A DNA stretch of 64,000 nt from Polynucleobacter hallstattensis (GTDB taxonomy: Bacteria > Pseudomonadota > Gammaproteobacteria > Burkholderiales > Burkholderiaceae). Where the stretch lies: the NCBI RefSeq assembly GCF_018881835.1, contig NZ_JACVPO010000001.1, positions 806,001 through 870,000 on the forward strand, read 5' to 3'. Both the position numbers and the translations under genes were made by a program. This document shows, one piece after another, positions 47,005 to 56,727 of the stretch; position 1 is the stretch's first letter; the number at the start of each line of letters is the position of its first letter. The notes under the pieces were generated by a model that saw only the letters and a program-made list of their open reading frames with translations, did no database searches and was not told the origin of the DNA.

Positions 47005-47703
47005 TTAAATGCCTTTAAATGAGGGTTTTGGCCATTTTGGCAGCTCCTCGAGAATGTCTTTTGGAGATTGAGCTAGTTTGGCGCCTTGCTGAAGTAGTTG
47101 ATGGCAGCCCCTAGAAAGTGGGTTGTGTATTGACCCAGGAATCGCAAAAATCTCGCGACCAAGTTCACAGCCCAACCTAGCCGTAATGAGCGAACCAGAA
47201 CGCTCGGCCGCCTCAATCACGAGTATTCCCAGGGATAAGGCCGCAATAATGCGGTTCCTGCGGGGGAAGTGCCAAGCCTTTGGCCCCAGCCCTGGAGCTA
47301 GCTCAGACACCAAGAGCCCACCGTTGGCGATGGCTTGAGCCAGGCCCAGATGCTCTCGCGGATACACGATATCTAGCCCGCTACCGCACACCGCTACGGT
47401 TCGATACCCTTGATTTGACTTGAGAGCACCTCGGTGAGCCGCCCCATCGACACCCCGAGCCAGCCCGGAAATAATGAGATAGCCCTCTGCAGATAGGGCT
47501 TGCGCAAAACTGTAGGCATTCCTAATTCCTTCAGGGCTGGCGGCACGTGACCCTACGATGGCAATCATAGGTAAATTTAACAAGCGAATATCCCCGTATA
47601 TATAGAGTGAATCGGGCGGGTCGGATAAATCCAAGAGGCGGGCTGGGTAGTCGGGGGTATTTCGATGAATTTGGATGATGTTGGGTTTTTTGCTTGTGCG
47701 CAT
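47005..47703 (-). CDS. dprA: DNA-processing protein DprA, core domain only
   Basis: A 232-residue protein that contains the Rossmann-like DprA core: [14 protein letters not shown], then [33 protein letters not shown], and [10 protein letters not shown]. Most DprA proteins are 360-380 residues, with an N-terminal SAM-like domain and a C-terminal winged helix; both are absent here. DprA loads RecA on incoming single-stranded DNA during transformation. The core alone can bind ssDNA in other species. The start at 47703 could be a little further in. No frameshift is seen. Confidence 0.9.
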   Translation of the reverse strand: MRTSKKPNIIQIHRNTPDYPARLLDLSDPPDSLYIYGDIRLLNLPMIAIVGSRAASPEGIRNAYSFAQALSAEGYLIISGLARGVDGAAHRGALKSNQGYRTVAVCGSGLDIVYPREHLGLAQAIANGGLLVSELAPGLGPKAWHFPRRNRIIAALSLGILVIEAAERSGSLITARLGCELGREIFAIPGSIHNPLSRGCHQLLQQGAKLAQSPKDILEELPKWPKPSFKGI

Positions 47704-47774
47704 ATGGCAATTTTCGGCATGGGGCTACAAAGAACTATCGGGACAGTCTGATTACTCTGTTGGATAATTCCGAT

Positions 47775-48290
47775 ATGGCTTTATTAACCGTCCTTTGTTA
47801 TCCAGACCCACGCCTACATAAGGTTGCCAAACCCGTAGCGCTGGTGGATGCACGCATCAAAAAAATTGTGGCCGATATGGCCGAGACAATGTACGAAGCC
47901 CCCGGAGTTGGTTTAGCCGCAACCCAGGTGGACGTTCATGAGCGCATTGTGGTGATTGACGTTTCTGACAATCAAGATCAATTAATGGTGTTCATTAATC
48001 CTGAGTTGATTTGGGCAAGTCCAGAAAAAAAATCTTGGCGCGAGGGTTGCCTCTCTGTACCTGAATATTATGATGAGGTAGATCGCCCAGCAGTCATCCG
48101 AGTCAAGGCGCTCGATATCAACGGCAAAGAATTTGAAGTAGAGGCAGACGGCTTGCTATCAGTTTGTTTGCAGCACGAGATGGATCACTTGCAAGGCAAG
48201 GTATTTGTTGAGTATCTCTCTATGTTGAAGCGCAACCGTATTTCCCTCAAAATGAAAAAGCGCGCAAAAGAATTAGTAGGCGAGCGCTAA
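47775..48290 (+). CDS. def: peptide deformylase
   Basis: A 171-residue metalloenzyme that removes the N-formyl group from nascent proteins. The three motifs [16 protein letters not shown] and the metal-binding [10 protein letters not shown] are intact. The start is ATG 47775 ([14 protein letters not shown]). The frame is open upstream to a TTG at 47694, overlapping dprA, but that part is not conserved. Confidence 0.97.
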   Translation: MALLTVLCYPDPRLHKVAKPVALVDARIKKIVADMAETMYEAPGVGLAATQVDVHERIVVIDVSDNQDQLMVFINPELIWASPEKKSWREGCLSVPEYYDEVDRPAVIRVKALDINGKEFEVEADGLLSVCLQHEMDHLQGKVFVEYLSMLKRNRISLKMKKRAKELVGER

Positions 48291-48297
48291 GCGCCCA

Positions 48298-49293
48298 ATG
48301 AAAATTGTTTTTGCTGGCACCCCGGAGTTTGCTGCACAAGCAATGCGTGCAATAGAAAAATCTGGCCATCAAATTGTGCTAGCGCTAACTCAGCCAGATC
48401 GCCGAGCAGGACGCGGTATGCATCTTCAAGCGAGCCCTGTAAAAGAATTTGCACAAGAGAAAGATATTCCGGTTCTGCAACCTGAAACGCTCAAGCAGAA
48501 CCATACGGACGTGCAAAAAAAAATAGCAGCGCAAGAGGCCTTTCAATATTTATCTGATATTGAATTTGATGCAATGGTAGTTGTTGCTTATGGATTAATT
48601 CTTCCCCAGGCTATTCTTGATCTTGCTTCCCAGAGCGGGAGGCATGGTTGCTTTAATATTCACGCCTCTGTGCTGCCAAGGTGGCGCGGTGCAGCGCCGA
48701 TACAGCGTGCCATAGAAAGCGGTGATGCTGATACAGGTGTCAGCATCATGCAAATGGATGCGGGCCTCGACACCGGCGACACCGTGCTGGTGGGCGATCT
48801 AAAAATTACACCTCAAGAAACTAGCGCATCACTTCATGAGCATTTGGCAACCCTCGGGGCCAAGTTGATTGTCAAGACTCTCAATGATTTAGATGAAGGT
48901 ATTGCCATCTCAAGAACTCCACAACCTATAGAGGGAGTTACTTATGCAGAAAAAATATTAAAGAGTGAGGCAGAAATTGATTGGCATTTAAGTGCGATAG
49001 AAATTGATCGACGCATTCGAGCGTTCAATCCATTTCCTGGAGCAACCAGCAGTTTGAATGGCGAGCAATTGAAGTTTTGGAATTCTTGTTTGCCTAGCAA
49101 GGAGCAAATACATCTAGATGCCATCCCAGGACAGGTCTTAGACTTTAGTGGAGGTGGTGTGTATGTTCAGTGCGGAGAAGGCATCATTGAAATATTAGAA
49201 ATGCAAAAGCCTGGCGGAAAAAAAATTGCAGCCAGCGCTTGTTTACAAAGCTATCGTGCGCAGGAAAAAATAATGCAGTTTAAGAAAGATTAA
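48298..49293 (+). CDS. fmt: methionyl-tRNA formyltransferase
   Basis: A 331-residue enzyme. The N-terminal motif FAGTPEFAAQAM and the SLLP-type motif (HASVLPRWRGAAPIQ) are clear. It formylates Met-tRNA(fMet), the counterpart of def. It lies seven bases after def. Confidence 0.97.
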   Translation: MKIVFAGTPEFAAQAMRAIEKSGHQIVLALTQPDRRAGRGMHLQASPVKEFAQEKDIPVLQPETLKQNHTDVQKKIAAQEAFQYLSDIEFDAMVVVAYGLILPQAILDLASQSGRHGCFNIHASVLPRWRGAAPIQRAIESGDADTGVSIMQMDAGLDTGDTVLVGDLKITPQETSASLHEHLATLGAKLIVKTLNDLDEGIAISRTPQPIEGVTYAEKILKSEAEIDWHLSAIEIDRRIRAFNPFPGATSSLNGEQLKFWNSCLPSKEQIHLDAIPGQVLDFSGGGVYVQCGEGIIEILEMQKPGGKKIAASACLQSYRAQEKIMQFKKD

Positions 49294-49294
49294 T

Positions 49295-50608
49295 TTGACC
49301 GATCAAAAAACACCGCGCAGTCTTCCGCTATCAGAGGCAATCACCATTTCGGCGCAAGCAATTGGTGAGGTGATGGTAGGTCGATCGCTGACCGAAGTGT
49401 TAGATCAGTTAGATGCCCATGAGCGACCGATTGTTCAAAGTCTCACGTTTGATGCTTTGCGTAAATGGGTGAGATCACATGAATTCATTCAACAATTTAT
49501 TCCAAAGACGCCCCCACCAGAAGTAGAGTACTTATTAAGTGTTGCGATTGCTTTGTTTTTGCAGAGTGGATCCGATGGCAAGGGTTATGCAGCGCATACA
49601 ATCGTTGACCAAGCTGTAAAAGCTTGTAGTGAATATGAGCCGACAACGTATGCCAAGGGCCTCGTGAATGCAGTGCTTCGTAAGGTGAGCCTTGCGGTCC
49701 AGGCTGAGAATGAAAAGCCTTACCCTCCAGATCCCATTCACATGTTTTTCCCACCCTGGTGGCGAGCTAGTTTGAAGCGAAACTATTCAAAGGCTTGGCA
49801 AGCCATGCTGATTCAGCAGGCTCAGCGGGCGCCCTTGATTTTGCGGGTGAATGTTCAACAACATACGCGCAAAGAATATCAAGAGTTATTGCATCAAGCT
49901 GGTATCGCAGCCGAACCTATTGATAGTGTTGCTGGAGTGACATTGGATTCTGCTTTGTTATTACGCGAGGCGGTGCCAGTTTCAGACTTACCCGGCTTTT
50001 ATGGTGGCGCAGTTTCTGTTCAAGATGCAGGAGCACAAATTGCGGCTGTATTGCTGGATCCAAAACCGGGTGAGCGCATATTGGATGCCTGTGCTGCACC
50101 GGGAGGAAAAACTGCTCACTTACTAGAGTTGGCGCAGTGCGAGATGATCGCCCTGGAGTTGGATGGTGAGCGCCTCGGAAAAATTGGCGGCAATCTAGAT
50201 CGTTTGCGTCTGCATTCCGATGCCGTTCGTGTGGTGCGCGGCGATGCTTCAAAGGCAGCATGGTGGGATGGCAAGTTATTTGACAAAATTCTTTTGGATG
50301 CGCCTTGCTCTGCATCGGGCATTGTTGTAAGACACCCTGACATTCCGTTTTTGCGGCGTGAGGCTGATATTAAGGCACTGCAACTTAGACAACGTGCTAT
50401 TTTGGAGCAAGCCTGGAAGATCCTGAAGATTGGCGGCACACTTTTGTATGTGACTTGCTCTGTGTTCCCAGAGGAGGGCGAAGAGCAGGCGACATGGTTT
50501 GCTGTAGAGCATACTGATGTATTACGATTGAGCGCACCCGGGCAAATTTTGCCAGCTGAGCTAAATGACGGTTTTTACTATGCTTTGTTTAAGAAAAATG
50601 GGCCATGA
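49295..50608 (+). CDS. rsmB: 16S rRNA (cytosine-967-C5)-methyltransferase RsmB
   Basis: A 437-residue enzyme with an N-terminal NusB-like helical domain and a C-terminal methyltransferase. The SAM-binding DACAAPGGKTAHLLEL lies near residue 265, and the catalytic cysteines are in DAPCSASG and VTCSVFPEEG. It makes m5C967 in 16S rRNA. The start is TTG 49295, one base after the fmt stop. Confidence 0.96.
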   Translation: MTDQKTPRSLPLSEAITISAQAIGEVMVGRSLTEVLDQLDAHERPIVQSLTFDALRKWVRSHEFIQQFIPKTPPPEVEYLLSVAIALFLQSGSDGKGYAAHTIVDQAVKACSEYEPTTYAKGLVNAVLRKVSLAVQAENEKPYPPDPIHMFFPPWWRASLKRNYSKAWQAMLIQQAQRAPLILRVNVQQHTRKEYQELLHQAGIAAEPIDSVAGVTLDSALLLREAVPVSDLPGFYGGAVSVQDAGAQIAAVLLDPKPGERILDACAAPGGKTAHLLELAQCEMIALELDGERLGKIGGNLDRLRLHSDAVRVVRGDASKAAWWDGKLFDKILLDAPCSASGIVVRHPDIPFLRREADIKALQLRQRAILEQAWKILKIGGTLLYVTCSVFPEEGEEQATWFAVEHTDVLRLSAPGQILPAELNDGFYYALFKKNGP

Positions 50609-51186
50609 GTCAAGGCATTAAAAAATTCACTCTTTGTGTTTTGATGTCCTTGATCCTTTTGCCAGTCGCTGCAAGTGCGGAGGGAATCAAGCTCAAAACT
50701 GCTGATCTGGAGCGGGTAGATAACGATTGGCTTCTGAATGCCACATTTAAGATTGAGTTAACGCCGGGCTTAGAAGATGCTGTTCAAAAAGGTATTGTTT
50801 TATATTTTCAAACTGAGTTTGAGTTAACGCGCTCGCGTTGGTACTGGTTTGATGAAAAGCCCGTACTTGCTCAACGATCAACCCGCCTTTCTTATCAGCC
50901 AATGACTCGGCAATACCGTATTGCCTCTGAAGGTTTTACCTTTTCTGCAAACACGATATTTGAGGCTTTGCAGGCCGTGGGAAGTATTGGGGGCTGGAGG
51001 GTAATCGATGGTGGCCAGCTTGATTCGAGTAAGTCTTACACTGCAGCGTTAAGAATGAGCTTAGATCTAGGCAAGTTACCCAAGCCATTCCAGGTAAATG
51101 CGCTCAATAATCGCGATTGGAATGTCACAAGTGACTGGGCGCGCTTTCCGTTTTCATCAAATGGCCCTAACTTGATTAAACGATGA
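50605..51186 (+). CDS. DUF4390 domain protein, exported
   Basis: A 193-residue protein with a signal peptide (about residues 1-25, ending ASAE). The mature part (TADLERVDNDWLLNATFKIEL at its start) matches the DUF4390 family found between rsmB and ntrY in betaproteobacteria. Its function is unknown. It overlaps both neighbours by four bases, so all four genes are probably one operon. Confidence 0.85.
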   Translation: MSQGIKKFTLCVLMSLILLPVAASAEGIKLKTADLERVDNDWLLNATFKIELTPGLEDAVQKGIVLYFQTEFELTRSRWYWFDEKPVLAQRSTRLSYQPMTRQYRIASEGFTFSANTIFEALQAVGSIGGWRVIDGGQLDSSKSYTAALRMSLDLGKLPKPFQVNALNNRDWNVTSDWARFPFSSNGPNLIKR

Positions 51187-53477
51187 AGATATCTTTAGAC
51201 TTCATAGGGTCAAATGCGTTTGAGAAAGATGCTTGGAAAAGGCGTGCATTGCCCACGGCTATGGTATTGATTGGCGCCTTTGCGCTCTTATTGTTGGCAC
51301 TCTTATCAACCGCAACATCCAATACTGAGTTTTTTGATAACTACTTTATTTGGCTTTATGCAGCCAACGTGGTTATTGGAATTTGTCTGACCCTAGTCAT
51401 TTTGATCCTAGTGATTGTGATTGCGATTCGTTGGCGTAAAGGACGTTTTGGAACGCGCCTAGTGGCAAAGTTGGCAATGATTTTTGCTTTAGTTGGTGTT
51501 GTTCCGGGATTAATTTTGTACGGAGTTTCTTTACAGTTCGTATCCCGTAGTATTGAAACCTGGTTCGATGTTCAGGTGGAGTCGGCACTAGATGCGGGCC
51601 TTGAATTAGGGCGCGTTACCTTGCGAGTCGCCCAAGAAGAAATTCTGGCAGAGGGAAATTATATTGCCGAGCAAATAGTCGCAGTGCCCTCGGGCACCAG
51701 TTCAGAGCAGGTTGCCGCCATAGTAATGAAAGCCAGGAGCCAATTTGGCATTCAAGAGGTTAGCCTATTTAAAATTGGGCGCAGCCTAATATTGACGAGC
51801 GAGTCACGCCCCAACAAATATTTTCCCGCACCAAGTCCTGAGGTGATTGCAGACGCCTTTAGAAAGAAGGGCGCCACCTTTATAGATCAAATTGAGGTAG
51901 AAGGTGGTCAACGCGGCTATCGAGTCAGAGCGATTGTGCCGATTGTTCGTAAAAAGCAGGCTACCGGTAAAGATGTAGACGATAAATATTTTTTACAGCT
52001 AGTGCGATTTATTCCTGATCCATTGGCTAAGAATATTGTTGCGGTTGAGTCTGCCTATGGGGACTATCAAGAGAAGTCATTGGGCCGGACCGGTTTACGA
52101 AAAATGTTTGTGGGTACGCTCACCTTAACCTTGTTCTTTGCATTATTTGTTGCTGTTACTTTGGCCTTAATTTTGGGTCGTCAGTTGGCTCGGCCCCTAC
52201 TGATGCTTTTAAAAGGAACGCAGGCTGTTGCCCAAGGCGATTTATCGCCTAAGCCCGAGCTAGATACGGGTGATGAGTTAGGAATGTTGACGCGCCAATT
52301 TAATGTGATGACCCGTCAGCTTGCTGACACCAGAACGTCCTTACAAGAATCCAAATCATTTTTGGAAACAGTGTTGGGTAATTTAACTGCCGGTGTTTGT
52401 ATCTTCGATAAAAACTTCAATATGGTTTCTAGCAATGCCGGCGCTGATCGTATCTTTGGACAAGATTTAACGCAAATGGATGGGCGCCCTTTGAGTGATA
52501 GCTCTAGTCTTGTCGAGTTTGATCAAGCCATTCAAGAGGGATTTGCCACCATGAAACTGGCTGTTGGCGTAGAGAGTGGTCAAACAGCAAAAGATAAAAA
52601 TACATCAGCACCAGTATGGCAAAAACAGATACAGCTGCATAGTACAAATGAGTTTGAAAATGAGCTTGGCGTTACTTTATTTATTCGTGGAACTGAATTG
52701 ACGGCAGATTTGCGCATGGTGGTGTTTGATGACATCACTGACGTAGTGAGTGCGCAGCGCTCCATTGCTTGGAGTGAGGTGGCAAGACGTTTAGCTCATG
52801 AGATTAAGAACCCACTCACCCCCATACAGCTCTCAGCAGAGAGATTGCAGCATAAGTTGGCAGGTAAGTTGAGTCCTGAGCAGGAGGAGATGATGAATCG
52901 CAGTACAGAAACCATCATTGGTCAGGTGCAGGCTATGAAACAAATGGTGAATGACTTCAGAGACTTCGCCAAGACGCCAAGTCCGCAACTGAGGCCTGTT
53001 TCGATCAATACTTTGACGCAAGAGATTCTTGGCTTGTATGAGGGAAGCCCCATAAGGACTCAGCTTGATCCACGCTCCCCAAATATTATGGGTGACCCTA
53101 CGCAACTCAGACAGATTATTCATAATCTTCTGCAAAATGCACAAGATGCTACTCTTGAGGGTATACATCAATCTGAGCCAGTTGAAATAAAAACAGAATT
53201 AGTGCCCTATGGCGAATTGAATGGTATGCCGCAAAATGCGGTGCGTTTAACAATAAGTGATAGTGGTTCAGGTTTTCCAGCTAAGATATTGGCAAGAGCC
53301 TTTGAACCCTATGTAACAACGAAGAGTAAGGGCACTGGATTGGGGTTGGCGGTGGTGAAGAAAATCGTAGATGATCACGGCGCCAAAATCGAAGTTCGGA
53401 ATCGCATGCAGGCAGATGAGGTGATCGGTGCGCAAGTATCAATTTTGTTTATGAATCTGGCAAAAGAGGCAGCATAA
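51183..53477 (+). CDS. ntrY: NtrY-like sensor histidine kinase
   Basis: A 764-residue inner-membrane kinase. Four hydrophobic segments lie in the first 110 residues and a further helix is near residue 315, followed by HAMP (LARPLLMLLKGTQAVAQGDLS), a PAS domain (about 395-520), HisKA with HEIKNPLTPIQLSAERL near residue 540 and the ATPase motif GTGLGLAVVKKIVDDHG near 715. The signal sensed is not known from the sequence. The response regulator gene follows two bases later. Confidence 0.94.
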   Translation: MKISLDFIGSNAFEKDAWKRRALPTAMVLIGAFALLLLALLSTATSNTEFFDNYFIWLYAANVVIGICLTLVILILVIVIAIRWRKGRFGTRLVAKLAMIFALVGVVPGLILYGVSLQFVSRSIETWFDVQVESALDAGLELGRVTLRVAQEEILAEGNYIAEQIVAVPSGTSSEQVAAIVMKARSQFGIQEVSLFKIGRSLILTSESRPNKYFPAPSPEVIADAFRKKGATFIDQIEVEGGQRGYRVRAIVPIVRKKQATGKDVDDKYFLQLVRFIPDPLAKNIVAVESAYGDYQEKSLGRTGLRKMFVGTLTLTLFFALFVAVTLALILGRQLARPLLMLLKGTQAVAQGDLSPKPELDTGDELGMLTRQFNVMTRQLADTRTSLQESKSFLETVLGNLTAGVCIFDKNFNMVSSNAGADRIFGQDLTQMDGRPLSDSSSLVEFDQAIQEGFATMKLAVGVESGQTAKDKNTSAPVWQKQIQLHSTNEFENELGVTLFIRGTELTADLRMVVFDDITDVVSAQRSIAWSEVARRLAHEIKNPLTPIQLSAERLQHKLAGKLSPEQEEMMNRSTETIIGQVQAMKQMVNDFRDFAKTPSPQLRPVSINTLTQEILGLYEGSPIRTQLDPRSPNIMGDPTQLRQIIHNLLQNAQDATLEGIHQSEPVEIKTELVPYGELNGMPQNAVRLTISDSGSGFPAKILARAFEPYVTTKSKGTGLGLAVVKKIVDDHGAKIEVRNRMQADEVIGAQVSILFMNLAKEAA

Positions 53478-53479
53478 GA

Positions 53480-54160
53480 ATGGCAAGTATTTTGGTGGTC
53501 GACGATGAGATGGGAATTCGTGAGCTTCTTAATGAGATTCTGACGGATGAGGGCCACACAGTGTATGCGGCTGAGAGTGCTATGCAGGCACGTACGATTC
53601 GCGAACAAATGCGACCAGACCTTGTTTTGCTTGATATTTGGATGCCAGATGTTGACGGTATCAGTTTGTTAAAAGAGTGGTCTAAAACTGGGCAGCTCAC
53701 CATGCCTGTAGTGATGATGTCAGGACATGCCACGATTGATACGGCTGTTGAAGCTACGCGTATAGGCGCACTCAATTTCTTAGAAAAGCCAATTGCACTC
53801 CAAAAGTTACTCAAGACGGTTAGTAAGGCCTTAGAAAGCTCGCCAAAGCATGTTGAGCTCGCCGAAGAAAAAATGTCTTCAGCACCTTCATCAAGTCCAA
53901 GCCCTAAAGCCGTAGTCAGTGAGCAAGCCTCACAAGTTCAGGGCGGCGAGTACATCAGTGGGATTGCAAAAACCTATTTTGATTTACCGCTTCGTGAGGC
54001 TAGAGATTTATTCGAAAAAGCGTACTTCGAGCATCAAATGATCATCATGGGTGGCAGCATGACCAAAATTTCTGAATATACTGGTCTAGAGCGTACTCAT
54101 CTATATCGCAAGCTAAAAGCTTTAGGAATCGATACTTCACGCAATAAAGCTGAGCAATAA
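53480..54160 (+). CDS. NtrX-like response regulator without AAA+ domain
   Basis: A 226-residue regulator. The receiver domain (1-115) has the phospho-acceptor in DLVLLDIWMP, with VVDDE at the start and Lys in the LEKP segment. The C-terminus (about 160-226) has the NtrX form DLPLREARDLFEKAYFEHQM and a FIS-type helix-turn-helix with ERTHLYRKLKALGI. The sigma-54 AAA+ domain of full NtrX is absent and a Ser/Pro-rich linker takes its place, so it cannot activate sigma-54 promoters directly. It probably works as a DNA-binding repressor or activator with NtrY. Confidence 0.9.
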   Translation: MASILVVDDEMGIRELLNEILTDEGHTVYAAESAMQARTIREQMRPDLVLLDIWMPDVDGISLLKEWSKTGQLTMPVVMMSGHATIDTAVEATRIGALNFLEKPIALQKLLKTVSKALESSPKHVELAEEKMSSAPSSSPSPKAVVSEQASQVQGGEYISGIAKTYFDLPLREARDLFEKAYFEHQMIIMGGSMTKISEYTGLERTHLYRKLKALGIDTSRNKAEQ

Positions 54161-54237
54161 GGTATCTTCCCATCAGTTGCTGTTAATGATTCTGAGGCGA
54201 CGGATAATAGCGCCCATATTATTTCGGAATTATTCCC

Positions 54238-56442
54238 ATGGAAATAAAGGTTAATTTTCTCGATAAGCTACGCCTTGAAGCCAAGTTCGATGACTTCACG
54301 GTGATTGCTGATCAGCCCATCCGCTACAAGGGTGACGGTTCAGCCCCTGGACCTTTTGATTATTTCTTAGCTTCCTCAGCCTTATGTGCGGCTTATTTTG
54401 TGAAGCTGTATTGTGATACGCGCAATATCTCGACAGAGCATATTCGCCTTTCTCAAAATAATATTGTCGATCCAGAAAATCGTTACCAACAGATTTTCAA
54501 AATTCAAGTTGAGCTGCCCGAAGATATTTCTGCCAACGATCGGCAAGGTATTTTGCGCTCCATCGAGCGCTGCACAGTGAAGAAGGTGGTGCAAGCAGGT
54601 CCAGAGTTTGTGATTGAAGAGGTTAAAAACTTAGATGCCGATGCTCAAACTTTATTGGCTTTAAAGCCAGATTCAAATTTGAGCACTTACATTGCTGGAA
54701 AGGATTTACCGCTAGAGCAAACTATTGCCAATATGTCTGGTGTGTTGGCTAATTTAGGAATTAAGATTGAGATCGCTTCGTGGCGCAATTTAATCCCGAA
54801 TGTATGGTCTTTGCATATTCGCGATGCACACTCACCAATGTGCTTTACCAATGGCAAGGGTTCTACAAAAGAAAGTGCTCTTGCTTCAGCCTTAGGCGAG
54901 TATATCGAGCGACTGAGTAATAACCATTTTTACGCGGGCGCTTACTGGGGTGAAGAGATTGCTAATGGCGCTTTTGTCCACTATCCGAATGAGCGCTGGT
55001 TTAAGCCTGGCCCTAAAGATACCCTACCTAAAGAAATACTTGATGAGTATTGCCTCAATATTTTTAACGCTGATGGCGAGTTGCGCGGTTCACATTTAAT
55101 TGACACTAATTCTGGTAATAGCGAGCGCGGGATTTGTTCCTTGCCATATGCGCGTCAGTCCGATGGCAAGACGGTGTATTTTCCATCGAACCTGATTGAA
55201 AACCTCTACGTCAGTAATGGGATGAGTGCTGGTAATACGCTGGCTGAAGCCCAAGTGCAATGCTTATCTGAGATATTTGAGCGAGCTGTTAAACGTGAAA
55301 TTCTTGAGCGTGAAATTGCTTTGCCGGATGTTCCGCAGGAGGTGCTTGCAAAGTACCCCAGCATCTTGGCGGGTATTCAGAGTCTTGAGGAGCAGGGCTT
55401 TCCAGTGCTAGTAAAGGATGCTTCACTGGGTGGTAAATATCCAGTCATGTGCGTTACCTTGATGAACCCAAGAACAGGCGGAGTATTTGCTTCATTCGGC
55501 GCACATCCAAGTTTAGAGGTCGCATTGGAGCGGAGCTTGACGGAGCTTCTTCAGGGGCGCAGCTTGGAGGGCCTTAATGATTTACCCCCGCCCACTTTTG
55601 CAAGTGAAGCAGTCACTGAGCCAAATAACTTTGTTGAGCACTTTATTGATTCGAGTGGCATCGTCTCTTGGCGTTTCTTTAGCACAAGACCAGATTACGA
55701 TTTTGTTGAGTGGGATTTTTCTGGCAAAGGTGAAAACTCGAATGAAGAAGAAGTAGCCACCTTGTTCGGCATTCTTCAGTCTATTGGCAAAGAAGCTTAC
55801 GTGGCGACCTATGACCAGCTAGGAGCAATCGCGTGTCGAATCTTAGTGCCTGGCTATTCTGAGGTTTATCCAATTGAAGACCTTGTTTGGGACAATACCA
55901 ATAAAGCCTTGCTGTTCCGCGCTGATATTTTGAATATATCTAATTTGGATGATGTCAGCTTAGGCGCACTGCTTGATCGCTTAGAAAATAATGAGCTAGA
56001 CGAGTACGGCGATATTGCCACCCTGATTGGTATTGAGTTTGATGAAAATACGCCCTGGGGTCAGCTAACAGTGTTGGAGTTGAAGTTACTCATTCATCTT
56101 GCTTTGAAGCAATTTGACGAGGCTCATGAGCTTGTTGGCGCTTTCCTCCAATACAACGACAATACAGTCGAGCGTAAATTGTTTTATCAGGCCTTAAATG
56201 CAGTGTTAGAGACGGTGCTAGATGACGATTTAGAGCTTGGGAACTACATCGTTAACTTTCGCCGGATGTTTGGTAACGAGAGAATGGATGCCGTAGTCGG
56301 TTCCGTAGATGGAGCCATCCGCTTCTATGGCTTGACCCCCACCAGCATGAAGCTAGAGAGCCTCGATAGGCATCAGCGCTTGATTGACAGCTATAGAAAA
56401 ATACATGCTGCTAGAGCAAAAATGCCAAGCGCGGCTAATTAG
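54238..56442 (+). CDS. OsmC-YcaO fusion protein
   Basis: A 734-residue protein. Residues 1-140 are an OsmC-like domain with paired cysteines (ALCAAYFVKLYCD near residue 48; ERCTVKK near 118). The remainder is a YcaO domain; the ATP-binding patterns ASALGEYIERLSN and CLSEIFERAVKREI are visible. E. coli YcaO supports RimO-dependent methylthiolation of ribosomal protein S12. Other YcaO proteins cyclise or thioamidate peptides. The fusion with a thiol peroxidase-like domain is known from several proteobacteria. No RiPP precursor or partner was recognised nearby. Confidence 0.9.
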   Translation: MEIKVNFLDKLRLEAKFDDFTVIADQPIRYKGDGSAPGPFDYFLASSALCAAYFVKLYCDTRNISTEHIRLSQNNIVDPENRYQQIFKIQVELPEDISANDRQGILRSIERCTVKKVVQAGPEFVIEEVKNLDADAQTLLALKPDSNLSTYIAGKDLPLEQTIANMSGVLANLGIKIEIASWRNLIPNVWSLHIRDAHSPMCFTNGKGSTKESALASALGEYIERLSNNHFYAGAYWGEEIANGAFVHYPNERWFKPGPKDTLPKEILDEYCLNIFNADGELRGSHLIDTNSGNSERGICSLPYARQSDGKTVYFPSNLIENLYVSNGMSAGNTLAEAQVQCLSEIFERAVKREILEREIALPDVPQEVLAKYPSILAGIQSLEEQGFPVLVKDASLGGKYPVMCVTLMNPRTGGVFASFGAHPSLEVALERSLTELLQGRSLEGLNDLPPPTFASEAVTEPNNFVEHFIDSSGIVSWRFFSTRPDYDFVEWDFSGKGENSNEEEVATLFGILQSIGKEAYVATYDQLGAIACRILVPGYSEVYPIEDLVWDNTNKALLFRADILNISNLDDVSLGALLDRLENNELDEYGDIATLIGIEFDENTPWGQLTVLELKLLIHLALKQFDEAHELVGAFLQYNDNTVERKLFYQALNAVLETVLDDDLELGNYIVNFRRMFGNERMDAVVGSVDGAIRFYGLTPTSMKLESLDRHQRLIDSYRKIHAARAKMPSAAN

Positions 56443-56452
56443 GAGTTAGGTA

Positions 56453-56638
56453 TTGATAGCACCTCTAAATCCAATCAATCAACAATCTATGGCGCCCCGT
56501 GAACTTTCAGAGCCAGAATGCAATCATGATTTTCGGAATCCGCCTAAAAGTGAAACTAGCGCCACTAGAAGAAGAGCTCCAAGCAAACGAGAAATTATGG
56601 AAGAATTAAATCGTGCAAGATTCCCGTGGGAGGAGTAG
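56453..56638 (+). CDS. small hypothetical protein
   Basis: A 61-residue protein not recognised. It is hydrophilic with a basic C-terminal half (RRRAPSKREIMEELNRARFPWEE). The start is TTG at 56453 with AGGAG 7-8 bases upstream; an ATG at 56490 is also possible. It follows the OsmC-YcaO gene by 10 bp, so it is probably in its operon. It has one Cys and no membrane segment. Confidence 0.55.
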   Translation: MIAPLNPINQQSMAPRELSEPECNHDFRNPPKSETSATRRRAPSKREIMEELNRARFPWEE

Positions 56639-56727
56639 CCCCATTATTCAGTACACAAGCACTCATTTTGTAGCGGGGCTGACAAAGAAATAATGCGAGT
56701 TTCGATTTTGACTCTAATGATCTCCTG

